From an uncultured Prevotella sp. (GTDB taxonomy: Bacteria > Bacteroidota > Bacteroidia > Bacteroidales > Bacteroidaceae): DNA of 11,047 nt. The position numbers and the translations under genes were made by a program. Each line of letters begins with the position of its first letter. Within the stretch, counting starts at the first letter, position 1. The stretch spans positions 1 through 11,047 of the forward strand of contig CAJKQX010000076.1 in NCBI GenBank assembly GCA_905202125.1, in the 5' to 3' direction. A model generated the notes under the pieces. It searched no databases. It was not told the DNA's origin and was given only the letters and a program-made list of their open reading frames with translations. Shown in pieces: positions 1-6,375 of the stretch.

Positions 1-76
1 AGACCTCCGCAAGAAGACCTCCGCAAGAAGACCTCCGCAAGAAGACCTCCGCAAGAAGACCTCCGCAAGAAGACCT
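1..76. repeat. 14-bp direct tandem repeat, 5.4 perfect copies, cut by window edge
   Basis: The unit agacctccgcaaga repeats without a mismatch at 1-14, 15-28, 29-42, 43-56 and 57-70, followed by a partial agacct at 71-76. The array probably continues to the left of the window, so the copy number is a minimum. A 14-bp period is not a multiple of three, so the array is unlikely to be a protein repeat, and no reading frame through it joins a gene here. It lies in the gene-free stretch downstream of the nitroreductase gene. It resembles a non-coding minisatellite of the kind that changes length by slippage. No spacer sequences are present, so it is not a CRISPR array. Confidence 0.95.
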
Positions 77-136
77 GTATCTTGAAATACAATCGATCCA
101 TACCTGGACGTAATAAATTTAGGGCAATTCCCTTGC

Positions 137-156
137 GGCCGCAACAGGTTGCGGCC
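137..156. repeat. GC-rich perfect palindrome (9-bp arms, 2-nt centre)
   Basis: The arms ggccgcaac (137-145) and gttgcggcc (148-156) are perfect reverse complements around a 2-nt centre. The GC-rich palindrome stands out in an AT-rich intergenic background and looks like a repetitive extragenic palindrome. No T tract follows on either strand, so it is a poor intrinsic terminator. The adjoining 121-137 matches the reverse complement of 822-838 at 15 of 17 positions. The remaining gene-free sequence here has a small AU-rich hairpin at 76-91 and nothing else I can name. Confidence 0.6.
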
Positions 157-207
157 CTACACCCACTAATCAGGATTCCAACTTTCGTTCTTATTTCAAT
201 ATAATGT

Positions 208-238
208 CAAAGGTTGGGCATCGTATGAAAAACCTTTG
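208..238 (-). terminator. Possible terminator of the nitroreductase transcript
   Basis: The arms caaaggtt (208-215) and aacctttg (231-238) form a perfect 8-bp stem with a 15-nt loop, starting 5 bp past the nitroreductase stop codon. On the minus strand the stem is followed by AU-rich sequence but not by a clean U tract. The position suits a terminator, while the tail argues for only weak intrinsic termination. Confidence 0.4.
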
Positions 239-243
239 TGACC

Positions 244-768
244 TTATCTCACCACACGGTAATAATCCTCCTTGCGCGGTTTGGGTTCGCGCGGCTCGCG
301 CAGGGCATTACCTAAGGATATGGCACCGATGCCCTTCAGTCCTTCGGGCAGGCCCCACTGCCTCATGAGGGCGCGGCCCTCGTCGGAGTCGAACATCCGG
401 TCTTCACGGTTGATCCAGCAACTGGCCAGACCGATGGCGTGGGCGGCGAGCATCATGTTCTCGAGTATGCAGCTGCCGTCCTGCACGGCATTGGCGTAGT
501 CGATGGGAGCGAAGACGAGCACGAAGGTGGGTGCGCCATAGTATGGGTCGCTGTCCACACCCATGATCTCGGCGTTCATGCGCGAGAGTATTTGTTTCTG
601 TTCTTCGTTTTGCACGGCCACGATAAACGGTGCTTGCGACCCGTGACCCGTCGGGGCCCATGTGCCGGCCTCGAGCACAGCCGTGAGTTCCTCGTCGCTG
701 ATCTGTTCGGGTTTGTAACGGCGACAGCTGCGGCGTGTCTTTATCAGTTTGAGAAATTGATTGTCCAT
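244..768 (-). CDS. Nitroreductase family protein (FMN-dependent)
   Basis: This 174-aa protein matches the nitroreductase fold, which binds FMN and uses NAD(P)H to reduce nitro compounds, quinones or related substrates. Visible signatures are the N-terminal phosphate-binding RRSCRRY (12-18), the APTGHGSQ segment (38-45), the central helix QDGSCILENMMLAAHAIGLASCWIN (about residues 96-120, given here only as a family landmark), and a C-terminal SLGN (151-154). The length is normal for the short, single-domain members. The frame stays open upstream to an ATG at 879, which would add 37 residues and overlap the ABC gene. I prefer the ATG at 768 because the family begins just before the RRS motif and the extra residues look non-family. 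It lies 71 bp downstream of the ABC ATPase gene, probably in the same transcript. The true substrate cannot be told from sequence. Confidence 0.9.
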   Translation of the reverse strand: MDNQFLKLIKTRRSCRRYKPEQISDEELTAVLEAGTWAPTGHGSQAPFIVAVQNEEQKQILSRMNAEIMGVDSDPYYGAPTFVLVFAPIDYANAVQDGSCILENMMLAAHAIGLASCWINREDRMFDSDEGRALMRQWGLPEGLKGIGAISLGNALREPREPKPRKEDYYRVVR

Positions 769-839
769 TGTTTTTTTATTGTTTATTATTATCGATTTTT
801 TGAATGTAGGGAAAATATTTCGCAAGGGAATGCCCCTTT

Positions 840-1577
840 TCAACTCTTCTTGTATCTCCCGATGACGCCATTCCCGCACAATTCCACCGGTGTGCCGTCC
901 GTGATGCCGTCCTCCTGCATCATCCAGATGCGGTCGGCATGTACGAGAGCGGCGTCCAGGTCGTGGGTGGAGAGGAGGATGGTCTTGCCCTCATCGTGGG
1001 CGAGCGAGGCGAGCAGACCCATCATCGCGTTCTTGCCGGGATAGTCGAGAAAGGCGGTGGGCTCGTCGAGCAGTATCACGGGTGTCTGTTGGGCCAGCGT
1101 CTTGGCCACCATCACCCGCTGCATCTGTCCGTCGCTCAGGCTGCGTATGTTGCGCCGGGCGATGTCGGTGATACCCGTCAGGCGCAGTGAGCGGTCCACT
1201 ATCTCGCGGTCGGCCTCCGAGAGCGATCCCCAGAACCCTGTGTAGGGAGCACGTCCGAGAGCCACGAGCGCCTCCACCGTGGTGTTGTGGATGTCGGGTC
1301 GGGTGGTGAGCACCACGCCGACGAGCCGTGCCATGCGCCGTGCTGAGGCCGTGGATATGTCGCATCCGCCGATGATGATGCGCCCCTCCAACGGCGGTTG
1401 GAAACCCGCGATGGTGCGCAGCAACGTGGATTTGCCCGTGCCGTTGCGCCCTATCAGGCAGATGATGCGGCCGCCCTCCACCTGTCGGTCGAGGTCGCGG
1501 GCCACAATGCGCATGTCCTTGCGTCCGCCATTATAGCCTATGGTGAGATGCTCAAGCCGGATGTCCGTCTTCTCCAT
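840..1577 (-). CDS. ABC transporter ATP-binding protein, FepC/BtuD-like (iron-siderophore/cobalamin type)
   Basis: This 245-aa cytoplasmic ATPase would energise import of a metal chelate such as siderophore, haem or cobalamin through a FecCD-type permease. It has Walker A GRNGTGKST (43-51), signature LSDGQ (147-151), Walker B VILLDEP (167-173), D-loop FLD (176-178) and switch histidine H205. The stretch VEALVALGRAPYTG (101-114) is typical of the FepC/HmuV/BtuD group. The Q-loop region reads VVLTTRP (88-94), with Thr where a Gln is usual. No permease, binding-protein or TonB-receptor gene is next to it: upstream is a divergent glycosyltransferase and downstream a nitroreductase. It is therefore an orphan ATPase in this window, and partner permeases would lie elsewhere. 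ATP hydrolysis looks intact; the substrate is unknown. Confidence 0.93.
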   Translation of the reverse strand: MEKTDIRLEHLTIGYNGGRKDMRIVARDLDRQVEGGRIICLIGRNGTGKSTLLRTIAGFQPPLEGRIIIGGCDISTASARRMARLVGVVLTTRPDIHNTTVEALVALGRAPYTGFWGSLSEADREIVDRSLRLTGITDIARRNIRSLSDGQMQRVMVAKTLAQQTPVILLDEPTAFLDYPGKNAMMGLLASLAHDEGKTILLSTHDLDAALVHADRIWMMQEDGITDGTPVELCGNGVIGRYKKS

Positions 1578-1594
1578 TTACTTATGGTGGGTCC

Positions 1595-1618
1595 TATAAA
1601 TTCCCACTTTAATTTATA
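1595..1618 (-). other. AU-rich stem-loop in the ABC gene leader
   Basis: The arms tataaatt (1595-1602) and aatttata (1611-1618) pair perfectly over 8 bp around an 8-nt loop. The stem sits between the likely -7 box (1625-1632) and the ABC start codon, so it would form near the 5' end of that mRNA. A role in stability or translation is inference only. Confidence 0.4.
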
Positions 1619-1624
1619 TGAATA

Positions 1625-1632
1625 CAAAGTTA
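1625..1632 (-). promoter_or_regulatory. Bacteroidetes -7 box for the ABC ATPase/nitroreductase transcript
   Basis: Read on the minus strand the sequence is taactttg, an exact match to the Bacteroidetes -7 consensus TAnnTTTG, 47 bp upstream of the ABC start codon. I do not see a clear TTG -33 element at the usual spacing, so the call rests on the -7 box and its position. Confidence 0.55.
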
Positions 1633-1739
1633 CGCAAAAAAAAACGAATCGGCGTCATATCCACGCCATTCTCCGCCTGGAATATCACATGTCTTATCAA
1701 AAATCGCCGTCCGAGGATATCGCGAAAGGAAATAATTGC

Positions 1740-1747
1740 TAATTTTG
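1740..1747 (+). promoter_or_regulatory. Bacteroidetes -7 box for the ArnT-like glycosyltransferase
   Basis: The sequence taattttg matches TAnnTTTG and lies 38 bp upstream of the ATG at 1786, giving a leader of roughly 30 nt. No convincing -33 TTG is visible. With the minus-strand box at 1625-1632 it makes 1578-1785 a divergent promoter region. Confidence 0.55.
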
Positions 1748-1785
1748 CACCGTTTTTGAACACAACATACACACATCGATAAGAA

Positions 1786-3537
1786 ATGAAAACTCTCAGA
1801 CATCATCTCCCCACCATACTTGTGGCCGTGCTGGCCTTCACGATGCTCGTGCCGTTTCTCGGCCTTACCGAATTTTACAGTAAGGGCGAGCCGCGCGAGG
1901 CGGTGGTGGCCGTGTCGATACTCAACACCGACAACTGGATACTGCCCGTCAACAACGGTGGCGACATACCTTACAAACCGCCGTTCTTCCACTATTGCAT
2001 CGCTCTGCTGTCGCTCGTCACGGGCCATGTGAGCGAGTTCACGTCGCGTCTACCCTCGGCCCTGTCGCTATGGGTGATGACGATGGCCTTCTTCTGTTTC
2101 GTGCGCCGTCGTCGGGATACCGCTGTGGCCGCCGTCACGGCCCTGCTCACGCTCACCGCCTTTGAGGTGCACCGCGCCGGGGTGGCCTGTCGCGTGGACA
2201 TGATGCTCACGATGTTCGTCACCTGTGCGCTGCTGCTGATGTACCGATGGTATGAGCGTGGCGCAAAGGGGTTGCCCCTCGCGGCCGTGCTCTGCATGAG
2301 CGGGGCTGTGCTCACCAAAGGTCCGGTAGGCGCATTGTTGCCGTGCATGGTGATGGGTGTGTTCATGCTCATGCGCGGAGTACGCATAGGAAAGATTGTG
2401 ATGAAGATGACGGCTTGCGGACTGCTGTCGTGCATCGTGCCCGCGCTGTGGTATGTGGCGGCGTATAATGAGGGCGGCGAGCGTTTTCTCGACCTTGTCG
2501 TGGAGGAGAATTTCGGCCGTATGACGGGCACGATGAGCTACGAGTCGCACAAGCATCCGTTCACATACAATTTCCTGACGATGTTCTCGGGATGGGCGCC
2601 CTACACTTTATTACTGATAATATCGATGTTTCTCATGCCGTGGCAACGTCTCTTCCGCCGACCGGACATGCAGAGGCTGCGCGCCCGATTGCTCGGAGCG
2701 GACGATCTGCACACGTTCGTATGGCTGTCGTGGGTGCTGATATTCGTGTTTTACTGTCTGCCCTCGAGCAAGCGCAGCGTCTATCTGCTGCCCTGCTATC
2801 CGTTCATGGCCGTGCTCATAGCCGAATACATCGTGCGTCTGACAGACAGCGGACGCACCAAGTCCTTGCGTATATTTGCGGCCGTGACGGGCATCATCGG
2901 CATCCTGCTCACGTCTGTCTTTATGGCCATACGTGCCGAATGGGTGGAAGGAGATATATTCTCCGGAAGACATGCCGACGAGAATATCGCCTTCCTGCGG
3001 GCCTTGCGCGACACCACGCTCAATCCCACGGAGACGCTCATCTCCTGGCTCCCGCTCGTCATGGGAGTAGCGGCGCTGGCAGTGATAGCCTTGCGACGTC
3101 TTCATACCGACCGACGCGCCATGCTCACAGCCGTCTTTGCCACCACAGTAGCCATATTCCTTGCTCTCGACGGTGTGTTGCAGCCCGTCATACTCAACAG
3201 GAAATCGCTGCGACCGATGGCAGAAATGATAAGACAGGTGTATCCTGAGGAAAAATTGTATTCGTATATTTCGCAGCCGATGATGCATTTCTTCGGTGCC
3301 GATTTCTATCTGGGCGACAAGATAGGACAGTTTGAGAAACCCCGCTACTCGGTCTCCGCATCTCACGTCAAGCCCGAGAACGGCATTCTCATCATCCCCG
3401 ACGGCGATGCCGCGGAGTTCATCTCGCGCTACGAAAAACAGTATCGGTTCGTGCTTGTGCTGCGCTCGCTCGGCCGCACAAGCGAGGTGAAAGACCGCGT
3501 TTGTTTCTACAGATTCAACCGCCGGTCCACGAAATAG
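1786..3537 (+). CDS. ArnT-like membrane glycosyltransferase (GT83, polyprenyl-phosphate sugar donor)
   Basis: This 583-aa polytopic membrane protein belongs to the ArnT/PMT superfamily, whose members move a sugar from undecaprenyl phosphate to an acceptor (lipid A, glycan or protein) on the periplasmic side. After a first membrane segment (about 10-26) comes the acidic loop with GEPREA (34-39) and DIPYKPPFFHY (60-70), typical of the family. A second acidic motif RVDMML (136-141) probably matches the conserved Asp of ArnT loops. LTKGP (176-180) and SSKRSVYLLPCYP (327-339) are also family landmarks. Several hydrophobic segments follow, then a soluble C-terminal part (from about 475). It has its own promoter-like box upstream. 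The last 31 bp overlap the convergent GT2 gene, which could make the donor lipid. The acceptor is unknown; calling it arnT would go beyond the evidence. Confidence 0.88.
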   Translation: MKTLRHHLPTILVAVLAFTMLVPFLGLTEFYSKGEPREAVVAVSILNTDNWILPVNNGGDIPYKPPFFHYCIALLSLVTGHVSEFTSRLPSALSLWVMTMAFFCFVRRRRDTAVAAVTALLTLTAFEVHRAGVACRVDMMLTMFVTCALLLMYRWYERGAKGLPLAAVLCMSGAVLTKGPVGALLPCMVMGVFMLMRGVRIGKIVMKMTACGLLSCIVPALWYVAAYNEGGERFLDLVVEENFGRMTGTMSYESHKHPFTYNFLTMFSGWAPYTLLLIISMFLMPWQRLFRRPDMQRLRARLLGADDLHTFVWLSWVLIFVFYCLPSSKRSVYLLPCYPFMAVLIAEYIVRLTDSGRTKSLRIFAAVTGIIGILLTSVFMAIRAEWVEGDIFSGRHADENIAFLRALRDTTLNPTETLISWLPLVMGVAALAVIALRRLHTDRRAMLTAVFATTVAIFLALDGVLQPVILNRKSLRPMAEMIRQVYPEEKLYSYISQPMMHFFGADFYLGDKIGQFEKPRYSVSASHVKPENGILIIPDGDAAEFISRYEKQYRFVLVLRSLGRTSEVKDRVCFYRFNRRSTK

Positions 3538-4442
3538 CGCGGACGGCGCTTCACCTCGGTGTATATCTTGCCCACATACGTGCCGGTGATGCCCACGCCG
3601 ATGGTGACGATACCGCCAATGAACCACAGCGACACGAGCAGCGAGGTCCATCCCTCGATGGTGCGTCCCACGATGTGCTCGTATATGCTGTACACGATGA
3701 TGCACAGCGAGATGAGCGTCATGAGCAGTCCTGCCAGGGTGACAAACTTGAGTGGCGCGGTGGAGAAAGAGGTGATGCCGTCGATGGAGAAACTGATCAT
3801 CTTGCTCAAAGGATATTTGGATTCGCCTGCCGTGCGCGCCGTGCGGTTGTAATAGACGAATCCCTCGTTGAAGCCCAACTGCCTGACCATGCCCCGCAGG
3901 AACATGTTGCGCTCCTCATACTGCATGAGGGCCTTGACGGCACGGTTGGTCATCATGCGGAAATCGGCATGATTGTAGATTATCTCTTTGTCCACCGTGC
4001 GCATCAGTCGGTAGAACGACTGGGCGGAGAATCGCTTGAACCACGTGTCCGACGTGCGCTCGCGGCGCACACCATAGACGATATCCACACCATCGTGCAC
4101 CTGCGTGGCCATATCGAGGATGGTATTCTCGTCGTCCTGCAGGTCGGCATCTATCGACACGGCGGCATCACAGCGGTCCACGCTCTGTTCCAGTCCGGCC
4201 CACAGAGCGTTCTGATGACCCACGTTGTGGGCCAGTTTCAGACCCGCCACGGCCTCGTATTTCTCCGCGAAACTGCTGATGAGAGACCATGTGCAGTCCG
4301 TGCTGCCATCGTCGACAAACACCAGCCGGGCCTCATCGCCCAACTCCGATCGCAACCGCCCGACAAGCGCCATGAGCCGCTCCACGGCCCACGGCAACAC
4401 CTCCTCCTCATTATAGCAAGGCACGATAATATTGATTCTCAT
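3507..4442 (-). CDS. GtrB/ArnC/DPM1-like glycosyltransferase family 2 (polyprenyl-phosphate sugar synthase)
   Basis: This 311-aa protein has an N-terminal GT-A domain and two C-terminal membrane helices, the layout of GtrB-type enzymes that move a sugar from a nucleotide sugar to undecaprenyl phosphate on the cytoplasmic face. Motifs are IIVPCYNEEE (5-14), DDGSTD (44-49), the metal-binding DADLQD (98-103), NHADFRMM (157-164) and GESKYPLSK (206-214). Predicted membrane segments lie at about 231-255 and 268-292, followed by a basic tail. The length is normal for the family. The product would suit the adjacent ArnT-like enzyme, encoded convergently with a 31-bp 3' overlap. The CoA-transferase gene lies 69 bp upstream on the same strand, so read-through is possible. 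The leader has no Shine-Dalgarno site and is A/T-rich, as is usual in Bacteroidetes. The sugar is not determinable. Confidence 0.92.
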   Translation of the reverse strand: MRINIIVPCYNEEEVLPWAVERLMALVGRLRSELGDEARLVFVDDGSTDCTWSLISSFAEKYEAVAGLKLAHNVGHQNALWAGLEQSVDRCDAAVSIDADLQDDENTILDMATQVHDGVDIVYGVRRERTSDTWFKRFSAQSFYRLMRTVDKEIIYNHADFRMMTNRAVKALMQYEERNMFLRGMVRQLGFNEGFVYYNRTARTAGESKYPLSKMISFSIDGITSFSTAPLKFVTLAGLLMTLISLCIIVYSIYEHIVGRTIEGWTSLLVSLWFIGGIVTIGVGITGTYVGKIYTEVKRRPRYFVDRRLNL

Positions 4443-4462
4443 AAAAAAAATGTTTTTTTTAT
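4441..4462. repeat. A8/T8 inverted repeat at the GT2 start codon
   Basis: The arms ataaaaaaaa (4441-4450) and ttttttttat (4453-4462) are perfect reverse complements around a 2-nt centre. The GT2 start codon (4440-4442) overlaps the outer edge of the palindrome. In mRNA it could form a weak A-U hairpin over the initiation region, or simply be an A-rich leader. Confidence 0.5.
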
Positions 4463-4467
4463 TATTT

Positions 4468-4512
4468 CCCAGCTCTCCCAGCTCTCCCAGTCCTCCCAGA
4501 AATCCCAGTCCT
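4468..4512. repeat. 9-bp degenerate tandem repeat, 5 units (cccagNNNt)
   Basis: The units cccagctct, cccagctct, cccagtcct, cccagaaat and cccagtcct start at 4468, 4477, 4486, 4495 and 4504. Together they fill most of the 69-bp gap between the CoA-transferase stop codon and the GT2 start. The last unit touches the stop codon. It is non-coding and does not look like a terminator. Confidence 0.85.
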
Positions 4513-6014
4513 CAAACATACTCCCCAAACTCCGTCAGCCTCATATCCCCCTTGCGCTGCAAGGTGTCGTGGAAGGCGAAGGCGGCCCTGAGCGATCCCG
4601 GGCAGTGGCCCTTGACGGCTATGCGCTGATACTCGCGCAGCAGCGGCCGGTAGTCGGGATGCGCGCAGTTGTTGATTATCTCTTCGGCGCGTCGTGCCGG
4701 ACCCTTTCCGCGGAGGTCGGCAATGCCCTGTTCGGTGATTATCACGTCCACATCGTGCTCCGTCGAGTCTATGTGGCTGCACATCGGTACGATGGCGCTT
4801 ATCTTGCCGTCTTTGGCTGTCGACGGAGTGTAGAATATGCTGATGGAGCCGTTGCGCTCGTAGTCGCACGAACCGCCTATGCCGTTCATCAGTCGTGAGC
4901 CGCACACGTGGCTCGAGTTCTCGTTGCCGTAGATGTCGCACTCCAGTGCGGTGTTCATGGCTATCACGCCGAAACGGTGTATCAGTTCGGCCGAGTTGGA
5001 CAGTTCGCTCGGTCTGAGCGTCAGATGCCGGCTGAAGAAATCCATCTCGCCATACACGCGTTGCAGACACTCGTTGGACACGGTCATCGCGGCCACCGAG
5101 GCCTGTGATATCTTGCCCTTGAGCATGAGGTCGATGATGGCGTCCTGCACCACCTCGCTGAACACCTCCACCACGGGCATGTCCTCGCATTGTCCTATGG
5201 CCTGCATCACGGCGTTGCCCGTCACTCCCACGCCGCTCTGTATGGGGAACATGCACGGCGGTATGCGTCCGGCGCGCATGTCGCTGAGGAAAAAGTCCAC
5301 CACGTGACGGCCTATCATGTCGGTCTCTGCCGTGGATTGCTTGAACGAGCGGGCCTCCTCCGGGATGCAGCATTCCACCACGCCCACTATCTTCCCGGCA
5401 TCTATCTCCACGTAGGGAGTGCCTATGCGGTCGCCCACGCTGAGCATGGGGATGGGCCGGCGGTGAGGATACTCCAGACACTCATACACGTCGTGCAGAC
5501 GCCGCGCCTCGGGACTGTGGAAGGTGTTGAGCTCGAGTATCACCCTGTCGGCCATACGCGCTATGGTGGGCACGATGCCTCCGGCCGACGTGAGATAGGC
5601 GCGGCACACATCGTCGCGCTCCTCGATGGCCGACACCTCGATTATCGCCCAGTCAATGTTTCCATAAAAACCGCGGCGCAGACGCTCGGCCATGTGTCCC
5701 AGGTGCATGTCCTCATAGTCTATCTCGCCCATGTTGGTGTGGTTGCGGAAATCGGCGTTGGTAGAGAACGGCGCTCTGAACTTGATGGCGCGGGCCTTGG
5801 CGAAATCGCCCTCGAGGCTCTGGCACGACGATGCGCCGGTGAGTATGCCCACGGCGAAGGGCCGTCCGGCCTCATGCTCGGCCACGGCCCGTTTGGACAA
5901 CTCGCGTGTCACGGCCTTCGGCACACCGCTGGGTGTGAATCCGCTGAACCCTATGTTGTCGCCGTCTTTTATCATCGCCGCCCCTTCGGCAGCCGTAATG
6001 CGTGTGTATGCCAT
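4512..6014 (-). CDS. Acetyl-CoA hydrolase/transferase family CoA-transferase (succinate/acetate/propionate type)
   Basis: This 500-aa class I CoA-transferase would swap CoA between short-chain acids such as succinate, acetate or propionate, in the cytoplasm of a fermenting anaerobe. Evidence is the N-terminal GFTPSGVPKAV (25-35), QSGVGVTGNAV (259-269), the segment FSEVVQD (285-291) whose Glu287 matches the catalytic glutamate that forms the glutamyl-CoA thioester, and GIGGSCDYERN (378-388) of the CoA-binding loop, then ITEQGIADLRGKGP (426-439). The length matches the Cat1/AarC/succinate-CoA-transferase group. The start at 6014 is preceded directly by aaggag with no spacer, too close for a normal Shine-Dalgarno site. 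A TAnnTTTG box lies at 6066-6073. The family is confident; the acid pair is not. A hydrolase rather than transferase activity is possible in principle. Confidence 0.93.
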   Translation of the reverse strand: MAYTRITAAEGAAMIKDGDNIGFSGFTPSGVPKAVTRELSKRAVAEHEAGRPFAVGILTGASSCQSLEGDFAKARAIKFRAPFSTNADFRNHTNMGEIDYEDMHLGHMAERLRRGFYGNIDWAIIEVSAIEERDDVCRAYLTSAGGIVPTIARMADRVILELNTFHSPEARRLHDVYECLEYPHRRPIPMLSVGDRIGTPYVEIDAGKIVGVVECCIPEEARSFKQSTAETDMIGRHVVDFFLSDMRAGRIPPCMFPIQSGVGVTGNAVMQAIGQCEDMPVVEVFSEVVQDAIIDLMLKGKISQASVAAMTVSNECLQRVYGEMDFFSRHLTLRPSELSNSAELIHRFGVIAMNTALECDIYGNENSSHVCGSRLMNGIGGSCDYERNGSISIFYTPSTAKDGKISAIVPMCSHIDSTEHDVDVIITEQGIADLRGKGPARRAEEIINNCAHPDYRPLLREYQRIAVKGHCPGSLRAAFAFHDTLQRKGDMRLTEFGEYV

Positions 6015-6065
6015 CTCCTTATATTATATAATGTATATGTGTGAAAACAATCCGATTATCTTTTG

Positions 6066-6073
6066 CAAAGTTA
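6066..6073 (-). promoter_or_regulatory. Bacteroidetes -7 box for the CoA-transferase
   Basis: Read on the minus strand this is taactttg, identical to the -7 box ahead of the ABC gene, 51 bp upstream of the CoA-transferase ATG. A clear -33 element at normal spacing is not visible. Confidence 0.55.
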
Positions 6074-6171
6074 ACAATTTATCCGTAAACACACGTCCGT
6101 GCTTGCAATTTTTACCAAAAAGAGCCCGCAATCTTTCCATTTCTGATTTTTTTGAGAATAATTATTCATTC

Positions 6172-6225
6172 CCCTAAAGACCCTAAAGACCCTAACGCCC
6201 TTAAAGACCCTCCCGACCCTCCCCT
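6172..6225. repeat. 9-bp-period minisatellite (ccctaaaga), 6 units
   Basis: The units are ccctaaaga (6172 and 6181), an 8-bp ccctaacg plus a 10-bp cccttaaaga that together keep the phase, then ccctcccga (6208) and ccctcccct (6217). It is non-coding and lies about 100 bp beyond the CoA-transferase promoter box. It shares the 9-bp period and CCC start with the array at 4468-4512, though the rest of the unit differs. Confidence 0.8.
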
Positions 6226-6270
6226 CAAAAAAAATCCCCCAAAATCCTTCTCCCTTTCAAAATATTTTCT

Positions 6271-6278
6271 TACCTTTG
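6271..6278 (+). promoter_or_regulatory. Bacteroidetes -7 box in a gene-free region
   Basis: The sequence tacctttg matches TAnnTTTG, on the plus strand. No coding gene starts within 500 bp downstream, so the transcript would be either a small RNA or a very long leader for the LRR gene at 6841. A -33 TTG at about 20 bp upstream is not obvious. Confidence 0.45.
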
Positions 6279-6284
6279 CCCCGT

Positions 6285-6375
6285 ATTCCCATTTCATTGA
6301 CACCTAAACTCTGAATTTTCAGCAAAGCTTGTTCGTTGTTTACATTATCGTAATGTGAATTGCGAGCAATTTTTT
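6285..6375 (+). ncRNA. Candidate small RNA or structured leader with three hairpins
   Basis: Starting about 7 nt after the -7 box, this roughly 90-nt stretch has three small hairpins: ctgaa/ttcag (6311-6322), acatta/taatgt with a 3-nt loop (6342-6356), and aattg/caatt with loop cgag (6358-6371). The last hairpin runs into a T tract to 6375, like a weak intrinsic terminator. No Rfam family is recognised. The hairpins are AU-rich and short, so the structure could be chance. The 5' end is inferred from the promoter box only. Confidence 0.3.

Noticed and set aside
1..76. CRISPR array
   Set aside because: Units are contiguous with no spacers, 14 bp is too short for a CRISPR repeat, and no cas gene is in the window.
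768..879. Upstream start of the nitroreductase at 879 (211 aa)
   Set aside because: The extra 37 residues do not look like the family, they overlap the ABC gene's end, and the ATG at 768 lies right before the conserved RRS motif.
2611..3705. Minus-strand open frame of 364 codons
   Set aside because: It is antisense to the ArnT-like gene. The His/Arg-rich translation has no membrane helices or motifs.
3501..4898. Long plus-strand open frame of 465 codons
   Set aside because: It lies antisense to the GT2 gene and the end of the CoA-transferase gene, both of which have clear family motifs. Its translation is rich in His, Arg and Ala with no domain, the usual shadow of GC-rich coding DNA.
6015..6020. 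Shine-Dalgarno aaggag at the CoA-transferase start
   Set aside because: It touches the ATG with no spacer, so it could not position the ribosome normally. Bacteroidetes starts usually lack a functional Shine-Dalgarno site.
5190..6044. Plus-strand open frame of 284 codons
   Set aside because: It is antisense to the CoA-transferase gene, with His/Ala/Gly-rich low-complexity translation and no family match.
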